Source of the DNA: Duganella sp. CF402
Lineage (GTDB): Bacteria; Pseudomonadota; Gammaproteobacteria; Burkholderiales; Burkholderiaceae_D
Length of the DNA: 64,000 nucleotides
Assembly (NCBI RefSeq): GCF_900109645.1
Contig: NZ_FOBG01000003.1
Span: 248,001-312,000, forward strand
Direction: 5' to 3'
Under the pieces are notes generated by a model. It was given only the letters and a program-made list of their open reading frames with translations, searched no databases and had not been told where the DNA came from. Positions 29,888 to 40,355 of the stretch are shown piece by piece. The translations under genes were made by a program, and so were the position numbers. The first letter of the stretch is position 1; every line of letters starts with the position of its first letter.

Positions 29888-30315
29888 AATGCTTTCACTT
29901 TCTCGACGATGGCTGCGTGTAGCGCCGGCAGCAGCGCGCGGCGCGCTGCCAGCACTTCCACCGATGACGAACGCTGTGCCACAGCCCAGGTCGGGTTGGG
30001 GAAATGCGCATCGTCGCGGTAACGCGGGATAACGTGCCAATGCACGTGCGGCGTCATATTACCAAAACTGGCGAGGTTGATTTTTTCCGGCGCCATCACT
30101 TCACGCTGCGCCGACTCCACCGCCCACACCACGTCCATGATGCGCACGCGGTCTGCGGCCGGCAGGTCGGTCATCTCTTTCACGTGGCCATTCCACACCA
30201 CGCGCGTGAAGCCCGGATACTCGGCCTCCTCCACGGCGACCACCGACAACTGGTGATCACCCCAGACCAAGGCAGCACCCGGCGCCGCCAGCAGATTGCA
30301 CAGATCGCAGGCCAT
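29884..30315 (-). CDS. HIT-family nucleotide hydrolase/transferase
   Basis: This 143-residue protein has the histidine triad HVHWHVIPRYRDD and an N-terminal CDLCNLL. HIT proteins hydrolyse nucleoside phosphoramidates or dinucleotides; the exact substrate is unknown. It lies 2 bp after the large oxidoreductase gene and overlaps DUF971, so the three genes form one operon. Confidence 0.85.
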   Translation of the reverse strand: MACDLCNLLAAPGAALVWGDHQLSVVAVEEAEYPGFTRVVWNGHVKEMTDLPAADRVRIMDVVWAVESAQREVMAPEKINLASFGNMTPHVHWHVIPRYRDDAHFPNPTWAVAQRSSSVEVLAARRALLPALHAAIVEKVKAL

Positions 30316-30317
30316 GC

Positions 30318-33300
30318 TTACACCAGCACGCGTTCAATGCCGCCGTCGTTGGCGCGCTTCACGTAGTCCGGCATCCAGTTCTCGCCCAGCAGGTGCTTGG
30401 CGATTTCCACCACGATGTAATCGGCGGTGGTGCCGGCATCTTCGCTGTAGCGCGACACGCCGCCCAGGCAGGCCGGGCAGCTGGTCAGGATCTTCACCTC
30501 GCCATCGAAGCCATCGGCGCGCAGCTTGTCGGCGCCCTTGATGACTTCCTCTTCCTTGCGGAAACGCACCTGCGTCGAGATGTCCGGACGCGCCACCATC
30601 AGCGTGCCCGAATCGCCGCAGCAGCGGTCGTTCTTCTCGATCTTGACGTTGTCATGCGTCTGGATCAGCGAGTTGACGGTCTTGGTAGCCTCCTGCAGCT
30701 TCATCGGCGTGTGGCACGGCTCGTGGTACATATAGCGCGTACCGGTCACGCCTTCCAGCTTGACGCCCTTCTCATTCAGATATTCGTGGATATCCATGAT
30801 GCGGCAGCCCGGGAAGATCTTGTCGAACTCGTAGGTCGCCAACTGGTCGTAGCACGTGCCGCACGACACCAGTACCGTCTTGATGTCCAGATAGTTGAGC
30901 GTATTCGCCATGCGGTGGAACAGCACGCGGTTGTCGGTCATCATCTTGTCGGCGACGTCGTACTGGCCCGAGCCGCGCTGCGGATAACCACAGCACAGGT
31001 AACCCGGCGGCAGCACGGTCTGTACGCCCACTTCCCACAGCATGGCCTGCGTTGCCAGACCCACTTGCGAGAACAGGCGCTCCGAACCACAGCCCGGGAA
31101 GTAGAACACCGCTTCCGTATCGGCATTGGTGGTCTTCGGATTGCGGATGATCGGGATGACCTTGTCGTCTTCGATATCCAGCAACGCGCGCGCGGTCTTC
31201 TTCGGCAGGTTGCCCGGCATCTTCTTGTTGATGAAGTGGATCACCTGCTCGCGCACCTTGGGCTTGCCGACGGTCGGCGGCGGCGCCTTGGTTTGCTTCT
31301 TGGCGAATTTCTTCAGCAGGTCGTTACCGAGACGCTGTGCCTTGTAGCCGATACCGATCATCGCCGCGCGGGTGGCGTTGATGGTGGCCGGGTCGGTAGC
31401 GTTCAGGTAGAACATGGCCGCCGCCTTGCCCGGATTGAAGGACTTCTTGTCCATCTTGCGCAGCAGGTTGCGCATGTTCATCGACACGTCACCGAAGTCG
31501 ATGTTGACCGGACAGGGCGTGACGCATTTATGACAGACCGTGCAGTGATCGGCCACGTCCTCGAATTCTTCCCAGTGCTTGATCGAGATGCCGCGACGGG
31601 TCTGCTCTTCGTACAGGAAGGCTTCGATCAGCGACGAGGTCGCCAGGATCTTGTCGCGCGGCGAATACAGCAGGTTGGCGCGCGGGATATGGGTCGAGCA
31701 AACAGGCTTGCACTTGCCGCAGCGCAGGCAGTCCTTGACGCTGTTGGCGATCTCACCGATATCGCTCTGCTGCATGATCAGCGATTCGTGGCCCATCAGG
31801 CCGAACGATGGCGTGTAGGCATTGCGCAGGTCGGCTTCCATGCCGTCCAGGTTCAGCAGCTTGCCCTTGTTAAAGCGGCCTTCCGGATCGACGCGCATCT
31901 TGTAATCGCGGAACGGGCCGATCTCGTCTTCGTGCAGGAATTCCAGCTTGGTGATGCCGATGCCGTGCTCGCCCGAGATCACGCCGTTGAGCGAACGGGC
32001 CAGCTTCATGATGCGTGCGACGGCCTGGTGGGCCAGTTGCAGCATTTCGTAGTGGTCCGAGTTGACCGGCAAGTTGGTGTGCACGTTGCCGTCGCCGGCG
32101 TGCATGTGCAGCGCCACGAACACGCGGCCGCGCAGCACGCGCTTGTGAATGGCGGTGGCTTCGTCGAGGATCAGCTTGTAGGCGGCGCCGTTGAAGATCT
32201 GGCGCAGCTGGGCGCGGATTTCCTGCTTCCACGTCACGCGGATGGTGCGGTCCTGCACCACGTCGAACAGGGTGGCGTCCGGCTGGGTTTTCAGGCGCTC
32301 TTCGAATACCGGCAGCAAGCGGTCCATGCCGTGCGCGGCCAGTTCGGCGGTGATGGAAGCCAGCGGCTTGTCCAGCTCGGCCAGCAAGTAGGTCCAGCGC
32401 GCGTGCACTTGCGACAGCAGCGCTTCAGCTTGTTGCTGGCGGTCGCCCAGCATTTCGGCATCGCCGACGCTGTCGTCGGCATCGTCGCTCTTGCCGATCG
32501 GCAGATTGCCGGCGGCGAAGAAGTCCTGCAGCTCTTGCACCAGTTGCAGCTTGTTCTTGATCGACAGTTCGATGTTGATGCGCTCGATACCGTCGGTGTA
32601 CTCGCCCATGCGGTTCAGCGGGATCACCACGTCTTCGTTGATCTTGAAGGCGTTGGTGTGCTTGGCGATGGCGGCGGTACGGGCGCGGTCCAGCCAGAAC
32701 TTCTTGCGGGTTTCCGGGCTGACAGCCACAAAGCCTTCACCCACGCGGGTATTGGCGATGCGCACCACTTCGGAGGCGGCTTGCGCCACGGCGTTTTCAT
32801 CGTCGCCGACGATGTCGCCGAACAGCGCCATCTTCGGCAGCACGCCGCGTTTCGATTTGGTGGCGTAGCCGACCGCGCGCAGGTAGCGCTCGTCCAGGTG
32901 CTCCAGGCCGGCGAGGCGCAGGGTCGAGAACTCGGCGCCCTTGGCTGGCAAGCCGTCCAGGTAATCCTTGATTTCCACGATCGATGGAATCGCATCGCGC
33001 GCCTGGCCGAAGAACTCCAGGCAGACGGTGCGGGTGAACTTCGGCATCTTGTGCAGGATCCAGCGGCCCGAAGTGATCAGGCCATCGGTGCCCTCTTTCT
33101 GGATGCCAGGCAGGCCGGCCAGGAATTTGTCGGTCACGTCCTTGCCCAGGCCTTCCTTGCGGAACACGCGGCCGGCGATCTCGAGGATCTCAGTCTTGAA
33201 CGGCGCGCCCTTGGCTTCGCCCTTGGCGGTCGGATGGGTCCATTCCAGCTTGAAGCGCGCCAGCGGCGTATCGTGGATCTTCGACAGATTGTGGTCGAGG

Positions 33301-34328
33301 CGGGTGACTTCCAGCCAGTCGCCGTTCGGATCGACCATGCGCCACGAGGCCAGGTTGTCCAGCGCCGTGCCCCACAGCACGGCCTTCTTGCCGCCCGCGT
33401 TCATGGCGATATTGCCGCCGATGCAGGAAGCGTGGGCCGAGGTCGGATCGACTGCGAACACGAAGCCGGCCTTCTCGGCCGCTTCGGACACTTTATTCGT
33501 GATGACGCCGGCGCCGGTGTAGATGGTGGCGTATTCCTTGTCCAGGCCTGGCAGCACCTTCATCTCCACCGCGCCCATGTTGAGCAGCTTTTCCGTGTTG
33601 ATGACGGCCGACATCGGCGTCAGCGGAATCGCGCCGCCGGTGTAGCCGGTGCCGCCGCCGCGCGGGATGATGGTCAGCCCCAGTTCGATACAGCCTTTGA
33701 CCAGGCCAGCCATTTCCTCTTCGCTGTCCGGGGTCAGCACCACGAACGGATACTCGACGCGCCAGTCGGTCGCATCGGTCACGTGGGAGATACGCTTCAT
33801 GCCGTCGAAGCAGATGTTGTGCTTGTCGGTGTAGCGGCCCAGTACCTTGAAGGTACGCTTGCGCAGGTCGTACACCTGTTTGAATTCTTCGCCGAAGTCG
33901 GCCACCGCCTTGCCGGCCGCTTGCAGCAGCTTGGCCACATTGGCGCTGCGCTGGCGCGAGGCTTCATCTTTTTCAGCGTCGTCGACGCTGAGACGGCGCT
34001 TGTCCACCTCGGACAGGCGGTGATGCAGCGCGTTGATCAACTCCTGGCGGCGCTTCGGGTTATCCAGCAGGTCGTCCTGCAGATACGGGTTGCGACGCAC
34101 GGCCCAGATATCACCCAGCACCTCGTACAGCATGCGCGCTGACCGGCCGGTCTGGCGCGCGCCGCGCAGCGCATCCAGCAGCGACCACGATTCCTCACCT
34201 AGCAGCCGGATGACGATCTCGCGATCGGAAAACGACGTGTAGTTATAAGGAATTTCCCGCAGGCGCGTGGCCTCCGGACCGTGGGGCGTTTCCGCCAGCA
34301 AAGCTTGAATTTGTGCAGGGGCGTTCAT
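30318..34328 (-). CDS. Giant FAD-binding / Fe-S oxidoreductase with DUF3683 N-terminus
   Basis: This 1336-residue protein has an N-terminal DUF3683-like region (to about 190) and a PCMH-type FAD-binding domain with [15 protein letters not shown] near 225. The FAD-linked oxidase C-terminal domain follows ([25 protein letters not shown]). Two 4Fe-4S clusters come next ([11 protein letters not shown] near 866, [12 protein letters not shown] near 933), then two CCG domains (CCGYPQ near 1112, CCGDSG near 1237). This fuses a GlcD/D-lactate-dehydrogenase-like flavoprotein to a GlcF/HdrD-like iron-sulfur part, so it probably oxidises a D-2-hydroxyacid and feeds electrons to the quinone pool. The ATG at 34328 is preferred over one 12 codons upstream. 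Confidence 0.85.
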   Translation of the reverse strand: MNAPAQIQALLAETPHGPEATRLREIPYNYTSFSDREIVIRLLGEESWSLLDALRGARQTGRSARMLYEVLGDIWAVRRNPYLQDDLLDNPKRRQELINALHHRLSEVDKRRLSVDDAEKDEASRQRSANVAKLLQAAGKAVADFGEEFKQVYDLRKRTFKVLGRYTDKHNICFDGMKRISHVTDATDWRVEYPFVVLTPDSEEEMAGLVKGCIELGLTIIPRGGGTGYTGGAIPLTPMSAVINTEKLLNMGAVEMKVLPGLDKEYATIYTGAGVITNKVSEAAEKAGFVFAVDPTSAHASCIGGNIAMNAGGKKAVLWGTALDNLASWRMVDPNGDWLEVTRLDHNLSKIHDTPLARFKLEWTHPTAKGEAKGAPFKTEILEIAGRVFRKEGLGKDVTDKFLAGLPGIQKEGTDGLITSGRWILHKMPKFTRTVCLEFFGQARDAIPSIVEIKDYLDGLPAKGAEFSTLRLAGLEHLDERYLRAVGYATKSKRGVLPKMALFGDIVGDDENAVAQAASEVVRIANTRVGEGFVAVSPETRKKFWLDRARTAAIAKHTNAFKINEDVVIPLNRMGEYTDGIERINIELSIKNKLQLVQELQDFFAAGNLPIGKSDDADDSVGDAEMLGDRQQQAEALLSQVHARWTYLLAELDKPLASITAELAAHGMDRLLPVFEERLKTQPDATLFDVVQDRTIRVTWKQEIRAQLRQIFNGAAYKLILDEATAIHKRVLRGRVFVALHMHAGDGNVHTNLPVNSDHYEMLQLAHQAVARIMKLARSLNGVISGEHGIGITKLEFLHEDEIGPFRDYKMRVDPEGRFNKGKLLNLDGMEADLRNAYTPSFGLMGHESLIMQQSDIGEIANSVKDCLRCGKCKPVCSTHIPRANLLYSPRDKILATSSLIEAFLYEEQTRRGISIKHWEEFEDVADHCTVCHKCVTPCPVNIDFGDVSMNMRNLLRKMDKKSFNPGKAAAMFYLNATDPATINATRAAMIGIGYKAQRLGNDLLKKFAKKQTKAPPPTVGKPKVREQVIHFINKKMPGNLPKKTARALLDIEDDKVIPIIRNPKTTNADTEAVFYFPGCGSERLFSQVGLATQAMLWEVGVQTVLPPGYLCCGYPQRGSGQYDVADKMMTDNRVLFHRMANTLNYLDIKTVLVSCGTCYDQLATYEFDKIFPGCRIMDIHEYLNEKGVKLEGVTGTRYMYHEPCHTPMKLQEATKTVNSLIQTHDNVKIEKNDRCCGDSGTLMVARPDISTQVRFRKEEEVIKGADKLRADGFDGEVKILTSCPACLGGVSRYSEDAGTTADYIVVEIAKHLLGENWMPDYVKRANDGGIERVLV

Positions 34329-34510
34329 TATGCAGGGACGATAGACAGACACCGGGAGGGCCATTCTAGCCTATTGCGGCGCACCACGCGGGAACAGCCT
34401 TAGATGGCCGAGGGGCTCTACCACAGCACGAAACGCTGCAAAAATTCGAAATTCGGCCCAGTGCCGAGCAATTTCATGCCAATTATCGCCAGCAGACTGA
34501 ATGAAATTTA

Positions 34511-34526
34511 CGCATAAGCTTATGCG
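34511..34526. promoter_or_regulatory. 16-bp perfect palindrome CGCATAAGCTTATGCG
   Basis: The palindrome lies in the 221-bp gap between the YqaA-like gene (ends 34550) and the large oxidoreductase gene (starts 34328), both minus strand. No U-tract follows on either side, so an operator for the oxidoreductase is more likely than a terminator. Position is about 183 bp upstream of the start. Confidence 0.4.
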
Positions 34527-34549
34527 GCAATATGATTAAATGCACCAAA

Positions 34550-35041
34550 TTAGCCCATCATCTGCCCGATCCGGTGCCACACTCCGTCCGGGACGTACAA
34601 CAGCAGCGAGGTCATGGTGAGATAGCGAAGGCCCTTGCCGATGGCCATGTAGGCCAGGCTGGGCCAGAACGGCAGGCGCAGCCAGCCGCCCAGCGTGCAC
34701 AGCGGATCGCCGATGCCGGGCAGCCAGGCCAGCAGCATGGTCTTGGCGCCGTAGCGTTCCAGCCAGTGGAACCAGCGGCTGTGGCGCTCCTTGGCAAAGC
34801 TCTGCTTGGCCTGCCAGCCGATGTAGTAGTCGATGGCGCCGCCGATGGTGTTGCCGAGCGTGGCGACGAAAATGGCGCTCCAGAACAGATCCGGATTGGC
34901 CTTGATAACGGCAAACACCGCCGGCTCCGAGCCGAGCGGCACCAGCGTGGCCGATACCAGAGCAATGATGAAAACCGAAGTCAGGCCTACCGTGGGCGCG
35001 GCGATCAGGTGCAGCAGCCAGGTAATTGCAGATTCGATCAT
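34550..35041 (-). CDS. YqaA/DedA-like inner-membrane protein
   Basis: This 163-residue membrane protein has several hydrophobic segments (LTSVFIIALVSATLVPLGSE, FWSAIFVATLGNTIGGAIDY and PSLAYMAIGKGLRYLTMTSL). The motif GNTIGGAIDYYIGW and the re-entrant-like LAWLPGIGDPLCTLGGWLRL are characteristic of the YqaA branch of SNARE-associated/VTT proteins. The physiological role is unclear; relatives flip or transport lipids. It is divergent from ilvA. Confidence 0.8.
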   Translation of the reverse strand: MIESAITWLLHLIAAPTVGLTSVFIIALVSATLVPLGSEPAVFAVIKANPDLFWSAIFVATLGNTIGGAIDYYIGWQAKQSFAKERHSRWFHWLERYGAKTMLLAWLPGIGDPLCTLGGWLRLPFWPSLAYMAIGKGLRYLTMTSLLLYVPDGVWHRIGQMMG

Positions 35042-35188
35042 CGGTTATTGGGCGCGGGAGGAAAGCAGCCATTATAATGAGTCAGCCCGATCCGGCACAC
35101 CCGCCTGGATTTGTGTCTCCCTGCTCCACCCGGTCACCAGCCGGTCAGTTAGCATCGCAACTCGCCCGAATCACTTTGTTTGCAGACC

Positions 35189-36724
35189 ATGACTACCGAC
35201 TATCTGAAGAAAGTACTGACCGCCCGCGTCTACGACGTGGCTGATGAAACCCCGCTGGAACTGGCGCCGACCCTGTCGCAACGCTACGAGAACCGAATTT
35301 ATTTCAAGCGCGAGGACATGCAGAGCGTGTTCAGCTTCAAGATTCGCGGCGCCTACAACAAGATGGCCCACTTGAGCGAAGCGCAACGCAAGCGCGGCGT
35401 GATTTGCGCCTCGGCCGGCAACCACGCCCAAGGCGTGGCCCTGTCCGCCGCCAAGCTCGGCTGCCGGGCGCTGATCGTCATGCCAACCACCACGCCGCAG
35501 GTGAAGATCGACGCCGTCAAGGCGCGCGGCGGCGGCGACGTCGAGGTGGTGCTGCACGGCGAGTCGTACACCGACGCCTACAACCACGCGCTGACGCTGG
35601 AAAAGGAACAGGCGCTGACCTTCGTGCACCCGTTTGACGACCCGGACGTGATTGCCGGCCAAGGCACCATCGGCATGGAAATCCTGCGCCAGCATTCCGG
35701 CCCGATCCACGCCATCTTCGTCGCCATCGGCGGCGGCGGCCTGATCTCCGGCGTGGCCGCCTACGTCAAGGCGATCCGTCCCGACATCAAGATCATCGGC
35801 GTGCAGACCCTCGATTCGGACGCGATGGCGCGCAGCATCAAGGCCGGCGAACGGGTAACGCTGACCGATGTCGGCCTGTTCTCGGACGGCACCGCAGTGC
35901 GCCTGGTGGGCGAGGAAACCTTCCGCCTGACGCAGCAATATGTCGACGACATCATCATTGTCGACACCGACGCCATCAGCGCCGCCATCAAGGATGTGTT
36001 CACCGATACCCGCAGCATCCTGGAACCGGCCGGTGCGCTGGCCATCGCCGGCGCCAAGGCCTACATCGAGCGCGCCGCGCTGACCAAGGATCCGATCAAG
36101 AACGAAACCCTGATCACCATCGCCTGCGGCGCCAATATGAACTTCGACCGCCTGCGCTTCGTGGCTGAACGCGCCGAGCTGGGCGAGGCGCGCGAGGCGC
36201 TGTTTGCCGTCACGCTGCCGGAGCAGCGCGGCAGCTTCAAGCGCCTGTGCAAGCTGGTCGGTGCGCGCAACGTCACCGAGTTCACCTACCGCATCTCGGA
36301 CAAGGACGATGCGCATGTGTTCTGCGGCGTGCAGATTGCCGACCGCAGCGAATCGGCCACGCTGACGCGCCGCTTCGAGGAGAACGGCTTCAAGGCGCTG
36401 GACCTGACCCACGACGAACTGGCCAAGACCCACCTGCGCCATCTGGTGGGTGGCAAGAGCGTGCTGGCGGACAACGAGTTGCTGTACCGTTTCGAATTCC
36501 CCGAGCGTCCGGGCGCGCTGATGCGCTTCCTCGATTCGATGGCGCCGAACTGGAACATCTCGCTGTGCCATTACCGCAGCCAGGGCGGCGACGTCGGCCG
36601 CATCGTAATCGGCCTGCAAGTGCCACCGGAAGAGATGAGCGACTTCGCGCAATTCCTGGCGACGCTGGGCTACCGCTACTGGGATGAGAGCCTGAATCCC
36701 GTCTACAAACTGTTCCTGGGCTAA
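35189..36724 (+). CDS. ilvA: Threonine ammonia-lyase, biosynthetic
   Basis: This 511-residue PLP enzyme makes 2-oxobutanoate from threonine for isoleucine synthesis. The PLP lysine is in SVFSFKIRGAYNK (about residue 55), with ASAGNHAQG and the phosphate-binding GGGGLISG. Two ACT-like regulatory domains make up the last 180 residues (RGSFKRLCKLVGARNVTEF and RPGALMRFLDSMAPNWNISL). The long form with C-terminal domains is the isoleucine-inhibited type. I start it at ATG 35189; a TTG three codons earlier is possible. A TATAAT box lies at 35073-35078. Confidence 0.93.
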   Translation: MTTDYLKKVLTARVYDVADETPLELAPTLSQRYENRIYFKREDMQSVFSFKIRGAYNKMAHLSEAQRKRGVICASAGNHAQGVALSAAKLGCRALIVMPTTTPQVKIDAVKARGGGDVEVVLHGESYTDAYNHALTLEKEQALTFVHPFDDPDVIAGQGTIGMEILRQHSGPIHAIFVAIGGGGLISGVAAYVKAIRPDIKIIGVQTLDSDAMARSIKAGERVTLTDVGLFSDGTAVRLVGEETFRLTQQYVDDIIIVDTDAISAAIKDVFTDTRSILEPAGALAIAGAKAYIERAALTKDPIKNETLITIACGANMNFDRLRFVAERAELGEAREALFAVTLPEQRGSFKRLCKLVGARNVTEFTYRISDKDDAHVFCGVQIADRSESATLTRRFEENGFKALDLTHDELAKTHLRHLVGGKSVLADNELLYRFEFPERPGALMRFLDSMAPNWNISLCHYRSQGGDVGRIVIGLQVPPEEMSDFAQFLATLGYRYWDESLNPVYKLFLG

Positions 36725-36735
36725 ACCGGGCGCGG

Positions 36736-36760
36736 CGGCATGGTTTGCGTTACCATGCCG
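36736..36760 (+). terminator. Hairpin after ilvA
   Basis: CGGCATGGT (36736-36744) and ACCATGCCG (36752-36760) form a perfect 9-bp stem with a 7-nt loop, 12 bp past the ilvA stop. Only a weak pyrimidine run (TCCTTCCCT) follows, so it may be a partial terminator between ilvA and queF. Confidence 0.4.
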
Positions 36761-36795
36761 TCCTTCCCTGCAACACCTGAAATACCGATATCGCC

Positions 36796-37629
36796 ATGAC
36801 CAATACCGCCGACCTGTCCCCGCTCGGGAAAACCTCCGCCTACCGCACCGATTACGCGCCGGAACTGCTGTTCCCGATCCCGCGCCAGGGCAAGCGCGAC
36901 GAGCTGGGCTTGTCGGGCACCATGCCCTTCTTCGGCGTCGATATCTGGAACGCCTACGAAATCTCCTGGCTCAACCAGCGCGGCAAGCCGCAGGTGGCGA
37001 TCGCCCGCATCACCTTCCCGGCCGATACGCCCAACATCATTGAATCGAAGTCGTTCAAGCTGTACCTGAACTCGTTCAACCAGACCAAGCTGGACAGCGT
37101 AGTCGCGCTGAAAACCCTGCTGCAGCAAGACCTGTCGGCCGCGTCCGGCGGCAGCGTCCACGTCACCCTGACCCAGCCGGAAGAATTCGGCATGGTCGAA
37201 ATGGGCGAACTGGACGGCCTGCTGCTGGACCGCCTCGACATCGAAGTCGACAACTACAGTCCGTCGCCAGACATCCTGAAAGCCGCGCTGGACGAAGAAC
37301 CGGTGGAAGAAAAACTGGTCTCGCACCTGCTGAAATCCAACTGCCTGGTCACCGGCCAGCCGGACTGGGCCAGCGTGCAAATCCACTATAGCGGCCCGCA
37401 AATCGACCAGGAAAGCCTGCTCAAATACCTGATCGGTTTCCGCGAGCACAACGAATTCCACGAACAATGCGTCGAGCGCATCTTCGTCGACATCCTGCGC
37501 CAGTGCCAGCCGCAGCAACTGGCGGTGTACGCGCGCTACACCCGCCGTGGCGGGCTGGATATCAATCCGTGGCGCAGCAACTTCAGCACCGCGCAGAAAC
37601 CACCTAACCTGCGTGGCGCACGTCAATAA
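36796..37629 (+). CDS. queF: NADPH-dependent 7-cyano-7-deazaguanine reductase QueF
   Basis: This 277-residue enzyme reduces preQ0 to preQ1 in queuosine synthesis. It is the long two-domain (E. coli) type. The catalytic Cys183 and Asp190 lie in [11 protein letters not shown], matching Cys190/Asp197 of E. coli QueF, and the QueF motif [13 protein letters not shown] is at 83-95. No other queuosine genes are adjacent. I saw no preQ1 riboswitch-like structure in the short gap upstream. Confidence 0.93.
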   Translation: MTNTADLSPLGKTSAYRTDYAPELLFPIPRQGKRDELGLSGTMPFFGVDIWNAYEISWLNQRGKPQVAIARITFPADTPNIIESKSFKLYLNSFNQTKLDSVVALKTLLQQDLSAASGGSVHVTLTQPEEFGMVEMGELDGLLLDRLDIEVDNYSPSPDILKAALDEEPVEEKLVSHLLKSNCLVTGQPDWASVQIHYSGPQIDQESLLKYLIGFREHNEFHEQCVERIFVDILRQCQPQQLAVYARYTRRGGLDINPWRSNFSTAQKPPNLRGARQ

Positions 37630-37947
37630 CTGTGTTGATTTTTTCAATCAAAGCGCACAAAACCGGCGTATGATGTGAGCTAACATGAGCTTTCACGTCA
37701 TATGGCCAGCCCGGCCGAAAAAAGCGTAAAAAAACGGAAAAACGGCCCGGTTCCCAAGCAAATACCGGTGTTTTCGACGAATACGGTGCAGAAATAGCGA
37801 TTCCTTTCTGGAGTGCATTTTTACTGTTGCACCGGCCAACGCCAATACAACGGTGGACACAGCGATTTCATGTTACACGGCACAGAAACAAGCCTATAAT
37901 TCTGCTCGCGTGACACCCTTGTGCGTTGCAACATTTGACGTCGTACT
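37630..37947. other. 318-bp intergenic region between queF and ptsN
   Basis: It begins with a weak hairpin right after queF (TTGATT at 37635-37640 pairs with AATCAA at 37646-37651). An A-rich stretch near 37715-37745 follows, and the ptsN promoter lies at the right end. I see no small reading frame with a ribosome-binding site and no recognisable RNA gene. Confidence 0.5.
37873..37900 (+). promoter_or_regulatory. Sigma-70-type promoter for ptsN
   Basis: TTACAC (37873-37878) and a perfect TATAAT (37895-37900) are separated by 16 bp, ending 47 bp before the ptsN ATG. The expected start point is about 37907. It would drive ptsN and possibly hprK-rapZ. Confidence 0.65.
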
Positions 37948-38430
37948 ATGAACAACCTTAGCAAAATACTCTCTCTGGAAAACGTGCAGCTGGATCTGGA
38001 AGTCTCCAGTAAAAAGCGCGCTTTCGAGCAAGCTGGCCTGATCTTCGAAAACAACTGCGGCATTGCCCGGTCCACCGTCTCGGACAACCTGTTCGCGCGC
38101 GAGCGCCTCGGTTCGACCGGCCTCGGTCACGGCGTCGCGGTGCCGCACGGCCGCATCAAGGGCATGAAGAGCCTGAAATCGCCGCTGGCCGCGTTTGTCC
38201 GCCTGGCCGAGCCGATTCCGTTCGAGTCGCCGGATGGCAAGCCGGTCAACCTGCTGTTCTTCCTGCTGATTCCGGATCACGTAACCCAGCAGCACCTGGA
38301 AATCCTGTCGGAAATCGCTGAAATGTTCTCCGACGACGCCTTCCGCATCGCGCTGAGCACGGAAACCGACCCGCAAGCGGTGCATGCACGCATCACCAAC
38401 TGGCAGCCAAGTCTGCAAGCTGCTGGCTGA
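37948..38430 (+). CDS. ptsN: PTS IIA-like nitrogen regulatory protein
   Basis: This 160-residue EIIA-Ntr protein has phosphorylatable His67 in GVAVPHGRI. RERLGSTGLGHG precedes it, and the C-terminal half follows the fructose-type IIA fold (LLFFLLIPDHVTQQHLEILS). It is the end point of the nitrogen PTS, which affects potassium transport and stress responses. It is followed by hprK and rapZ, the usual order in betaproteobacteria. There is no ptsH, ptsI or ptsP in the window. Confidence 0.93.
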   Translation: MNNLSKILSLENVQLDLEVSSKKRAFEQAGLIFENNCGIARSTVSDNLFARERLGSTGLGHGVAVPHGRIKGMKSLKSPLAAFVRLAEPIPFESPDGKPVNLLFFLLIPDHVTQQHLEILSEIAEMFSDDAFRIALSTETDPQAVHARITNWQPSLQAAG

Positions 38431-38484
38431 GCAGCAGCGATGGAGTTACACTAAGGTTAGATCAACTAACCTGGTAACCGCTCC

Positions 38485-39420
38485 ATGCTGCAAACTCCGC
38501 TGACGATCCAACGCCTGTACGACGACAATCGCGAAAGTTTGCAGCTCGGCTGGTTCGCCGGCTTTCCCGGCGGCGAACGCCTGATTTCCGGCGACGTCGC
38601 CTCCGCCGCCGACCAGGTCGGCCACTTGAACACCATCCACCCCGGCCGTATCCAGGTGTTCGGCCATCAAGAAATCAACTACTACCAGCGCCTGAAGTCG
38701 CTCACGCGCGCCCACGTCATCGGCGAGCTGATTGCCGGTGGGCCGCCGGCGCTGATCATTGCGCAAGGGCTGGAAACGCCGCCCGACATCCTCGCCATCT
38801 GCGACGAGAAAAATATCCCGCTGTTCTCGACCCCGCTGCCGGCCGCGCAGGTGATCGACTTCCTGCGCGTCTACCTGTCGAAGAAGCTGGCCCAGCGCAT
38901 CATCATGCACGGCGTGTTCATGGACGTGCTGGGCGTCGGCGTGCTGATCACCGGCGATTCCGGCCTTGGCAAGAGCGAGCTGGGCCTGGAGCTGATTTCG
39001 CGTTCGCACGGGCTGGTGGCGGATGACGCGGTGGAGTTTTCGCGCATCGCGCCAAACATGATCGAGGGCCGCTGCCCGGCGCTGCTGCAGAATTTGCTGG
39101 AAGTGCGCGGGCTGGGCCTGCTGGACATCAAGGCCATCTTCGGCGAGACGGCGGTGCGCCGCAAGATGCGCCTGAAACTGATCGTGCACCTGGTGCGCCG
39201 TGGCGCGGCGGACGAGGAGGTGGAGCGCCTGCCGTTCCAGTTCCCGACCGAAGACGTACTGGGCCTGCCGATCCGCAAAGTGGTGATCCCGGTTGCAGCC
39301 GGCCGCAACATCGCAGTGCTGCTGGAAGCTGCCGTGCGCAACACCATCCTGCAACTGCGCGGCATCGATACGCTACAGGAATTCATGGAACGTCAAAGAC
39401 AAGCCATGAGCGGCGATTGA
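38485..39420 (+). CDS. hprK: HPr kinase/phosphorylase
   Basis: This 311-residue bifunctional enzyme phosphorylates and dephosphorylates HPr on serine. The P-loop GDSGLGKS is at residues 157-164, His142 lies in MHG, and the HPrK signature region is [20 protein letters not shown]. The N-terminal domain (to about 130) is present. It is found in many betaproteobacteria beside ptsN and rapZ even where sugar PTS is incomplete. Confidence 0.93.
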   Translation: MLQTPLTIQRLYDDNRESLQLGWFAGFPGGERLISGDVASAADQVGHLNTIHPGRIQVFGHQEINYYQRLKSLTRAHVIGELIAGGPPALIIAQGLETPPDILAICDEKNIPLFSTPLPAAQVIDFLRVYLSKKLAQRIIMHGVFMDVLGVGVLITGDSGLGKSELGLELISRSHGLVADDAVEFSRIAPNMIEGRCPALLQNLLEVRGLGLLDIKAIFGETAVRRKMRLKLIVHLVRRGAADEEVERLPFQFPTEDVLGLPIRKVVIPVAAGRNIAVLLEAAVRNTILQLRGIDTLQEFMERQRQAMSGD

Positions 39421-39445
39421 ACGGTCGATGGTATCATCGGACATT

Positions 39446-40306
39446 ATGCGCATCGTAATCATCACTGGCATCTCCGGTTCCGGCAAATCCGTCGCCCTCA
39501 ACGTGCTTGAAGACACAGGCCACTACTGCGTCGACAACCTGCCTCCCGCCCTGCTCTCCAGCCTGGTCACCACCCTGACCGAGGAAGGCTTGCAGGCATT
39601 GGCCGTCGCGGTCGACGCGCGCAGCGCCGAGTCACTGGCGTCGCTGCCGGCCGACGTGCAGCGTCTGCGGGCCGAGGGCCACGACGTCAAAGTCATGTTC
39701 CTGACCGCGAACACCCACTCGCTGGTGGCGCGTTTTTCGGAAACACGGCGCAGCCATCCGCTCTCGCACGAATTGCGGCCGGGGCAGAATCCGGCGGCGC
39801 GCCGCACCCTGATCGAATGCATCATGGAAGAGCGCGAGCGGCTATCCGCGATTGAAAAGCTGGGCCACGTGATCGATACCTCGGAGCTGAGCGCCAACAA
39901 GCTGCGCTGCTGGGTCAAGGACCTGGTGGTGACCGAACATGCGCCGCTGACCTTGTTCTTTGAATCGTTCGCCTTCAAGCTGGGCGTGCCGATGGATGCG
40001 GACTTCGTGTTCGACGTGCGCGCGTTGCCGAATCCCTACTACGACCTGAGCCTGCGTCCGCTGACAGGCCGCGACGCGCCGGTGATCGAATTCCTCGACG
40101 CCCAGGCCAGCGCGGGCGAAATGCTGAACGACATCCGCGCCTTCGTGGAGAAATGGCTGCCGTCCTTCAAGGGCGACAACCGCAGCTACCTGACGGTGGC
40201 CCTCGGCTGCACCGGCGGCCAGCACCGTTCGGTCTACATGGCCGAAAAACTCGCGGCCTACTTCAACGAAAAAGAACGCGTCGTCCTGCGCCACCGCGAG
40301 CAGTAA
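39446..40306 (+). CDS. rapZ: RNase adapter protein RapZ
   Basis: This 286-residue P-loop protein has Walker A GISGSGKS at residues 8-15 and the C-terminal domain with [18 protein letters not shown], which holds the RNA/sugar-sensing part. In E. coli it directs RNase E to GlmZ and so tunes GlmS. I prefer the ATG at 39446 ([15 protein letters not shown]), six codons after another ATG, because the family starts there. It is 25 bp downstream of hprK. Confidence 0.92.
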   Translation: MRIVIITGISGSGKSVALNVLEDTGHYCVDNLPPALLSSLVTTLTEEGLQALAVAVDARSAESLASLPADVQRLRAEGHDVKVMFLTANTHSLVARFSETRRSHPLSHELRPGQNPAARRTLIECIMEERERLSAIEKLGHVIDTSELSANKLRCWVKDLVVTEHAPLTLFFESFAFKLGVPMDADFVFDVRALPNPYYDLSLRPLTGRDAPVIEFLDAQASAGEMLNDIRAFVEKWLPSFKGDNRSYLTVALGCTGGQHRSVYMAEKLAAYFNEKERVVLRHREQ

Positions 40307-40328
40307 GCACGATTCCTGTCAAAACACG

Positions 40329-40348
40329 TCGTAGCGGCTAAACTACGA
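40329..40348 (+). promoter_or_regulatory. Inverted repeat before the toxin gene (candidate autoregulatory operator)
   Basis: TCGTAG (40329-40334) and CTACGA (40343-40348) form a perfect inverted repeat with an 8-nt spacer, 8 bp before the toxin ATG. Toxin-antitoxin operons are commonly repressed at such a site. A second palindrome, GGATGATC-GA-GATCATCC, spans the start codon itself (40354-40371). Confidence 0.45.
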
Positions 40349-40355
40349 TGGTAGG

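Noticed and set aside
30393-34142. A 1249-codon open frame antisense to the giant oxidoreductase
   Set aside because: Same artefact; the minus strand carries clear FAD, Fe-S and CCG motifs.
36725-36795. preQ1 riboswitch before queF
   Set aside because: The only structure is a simple hairpin that fits an ilvA terminator; no preQ1 aptamer pattern is visible.
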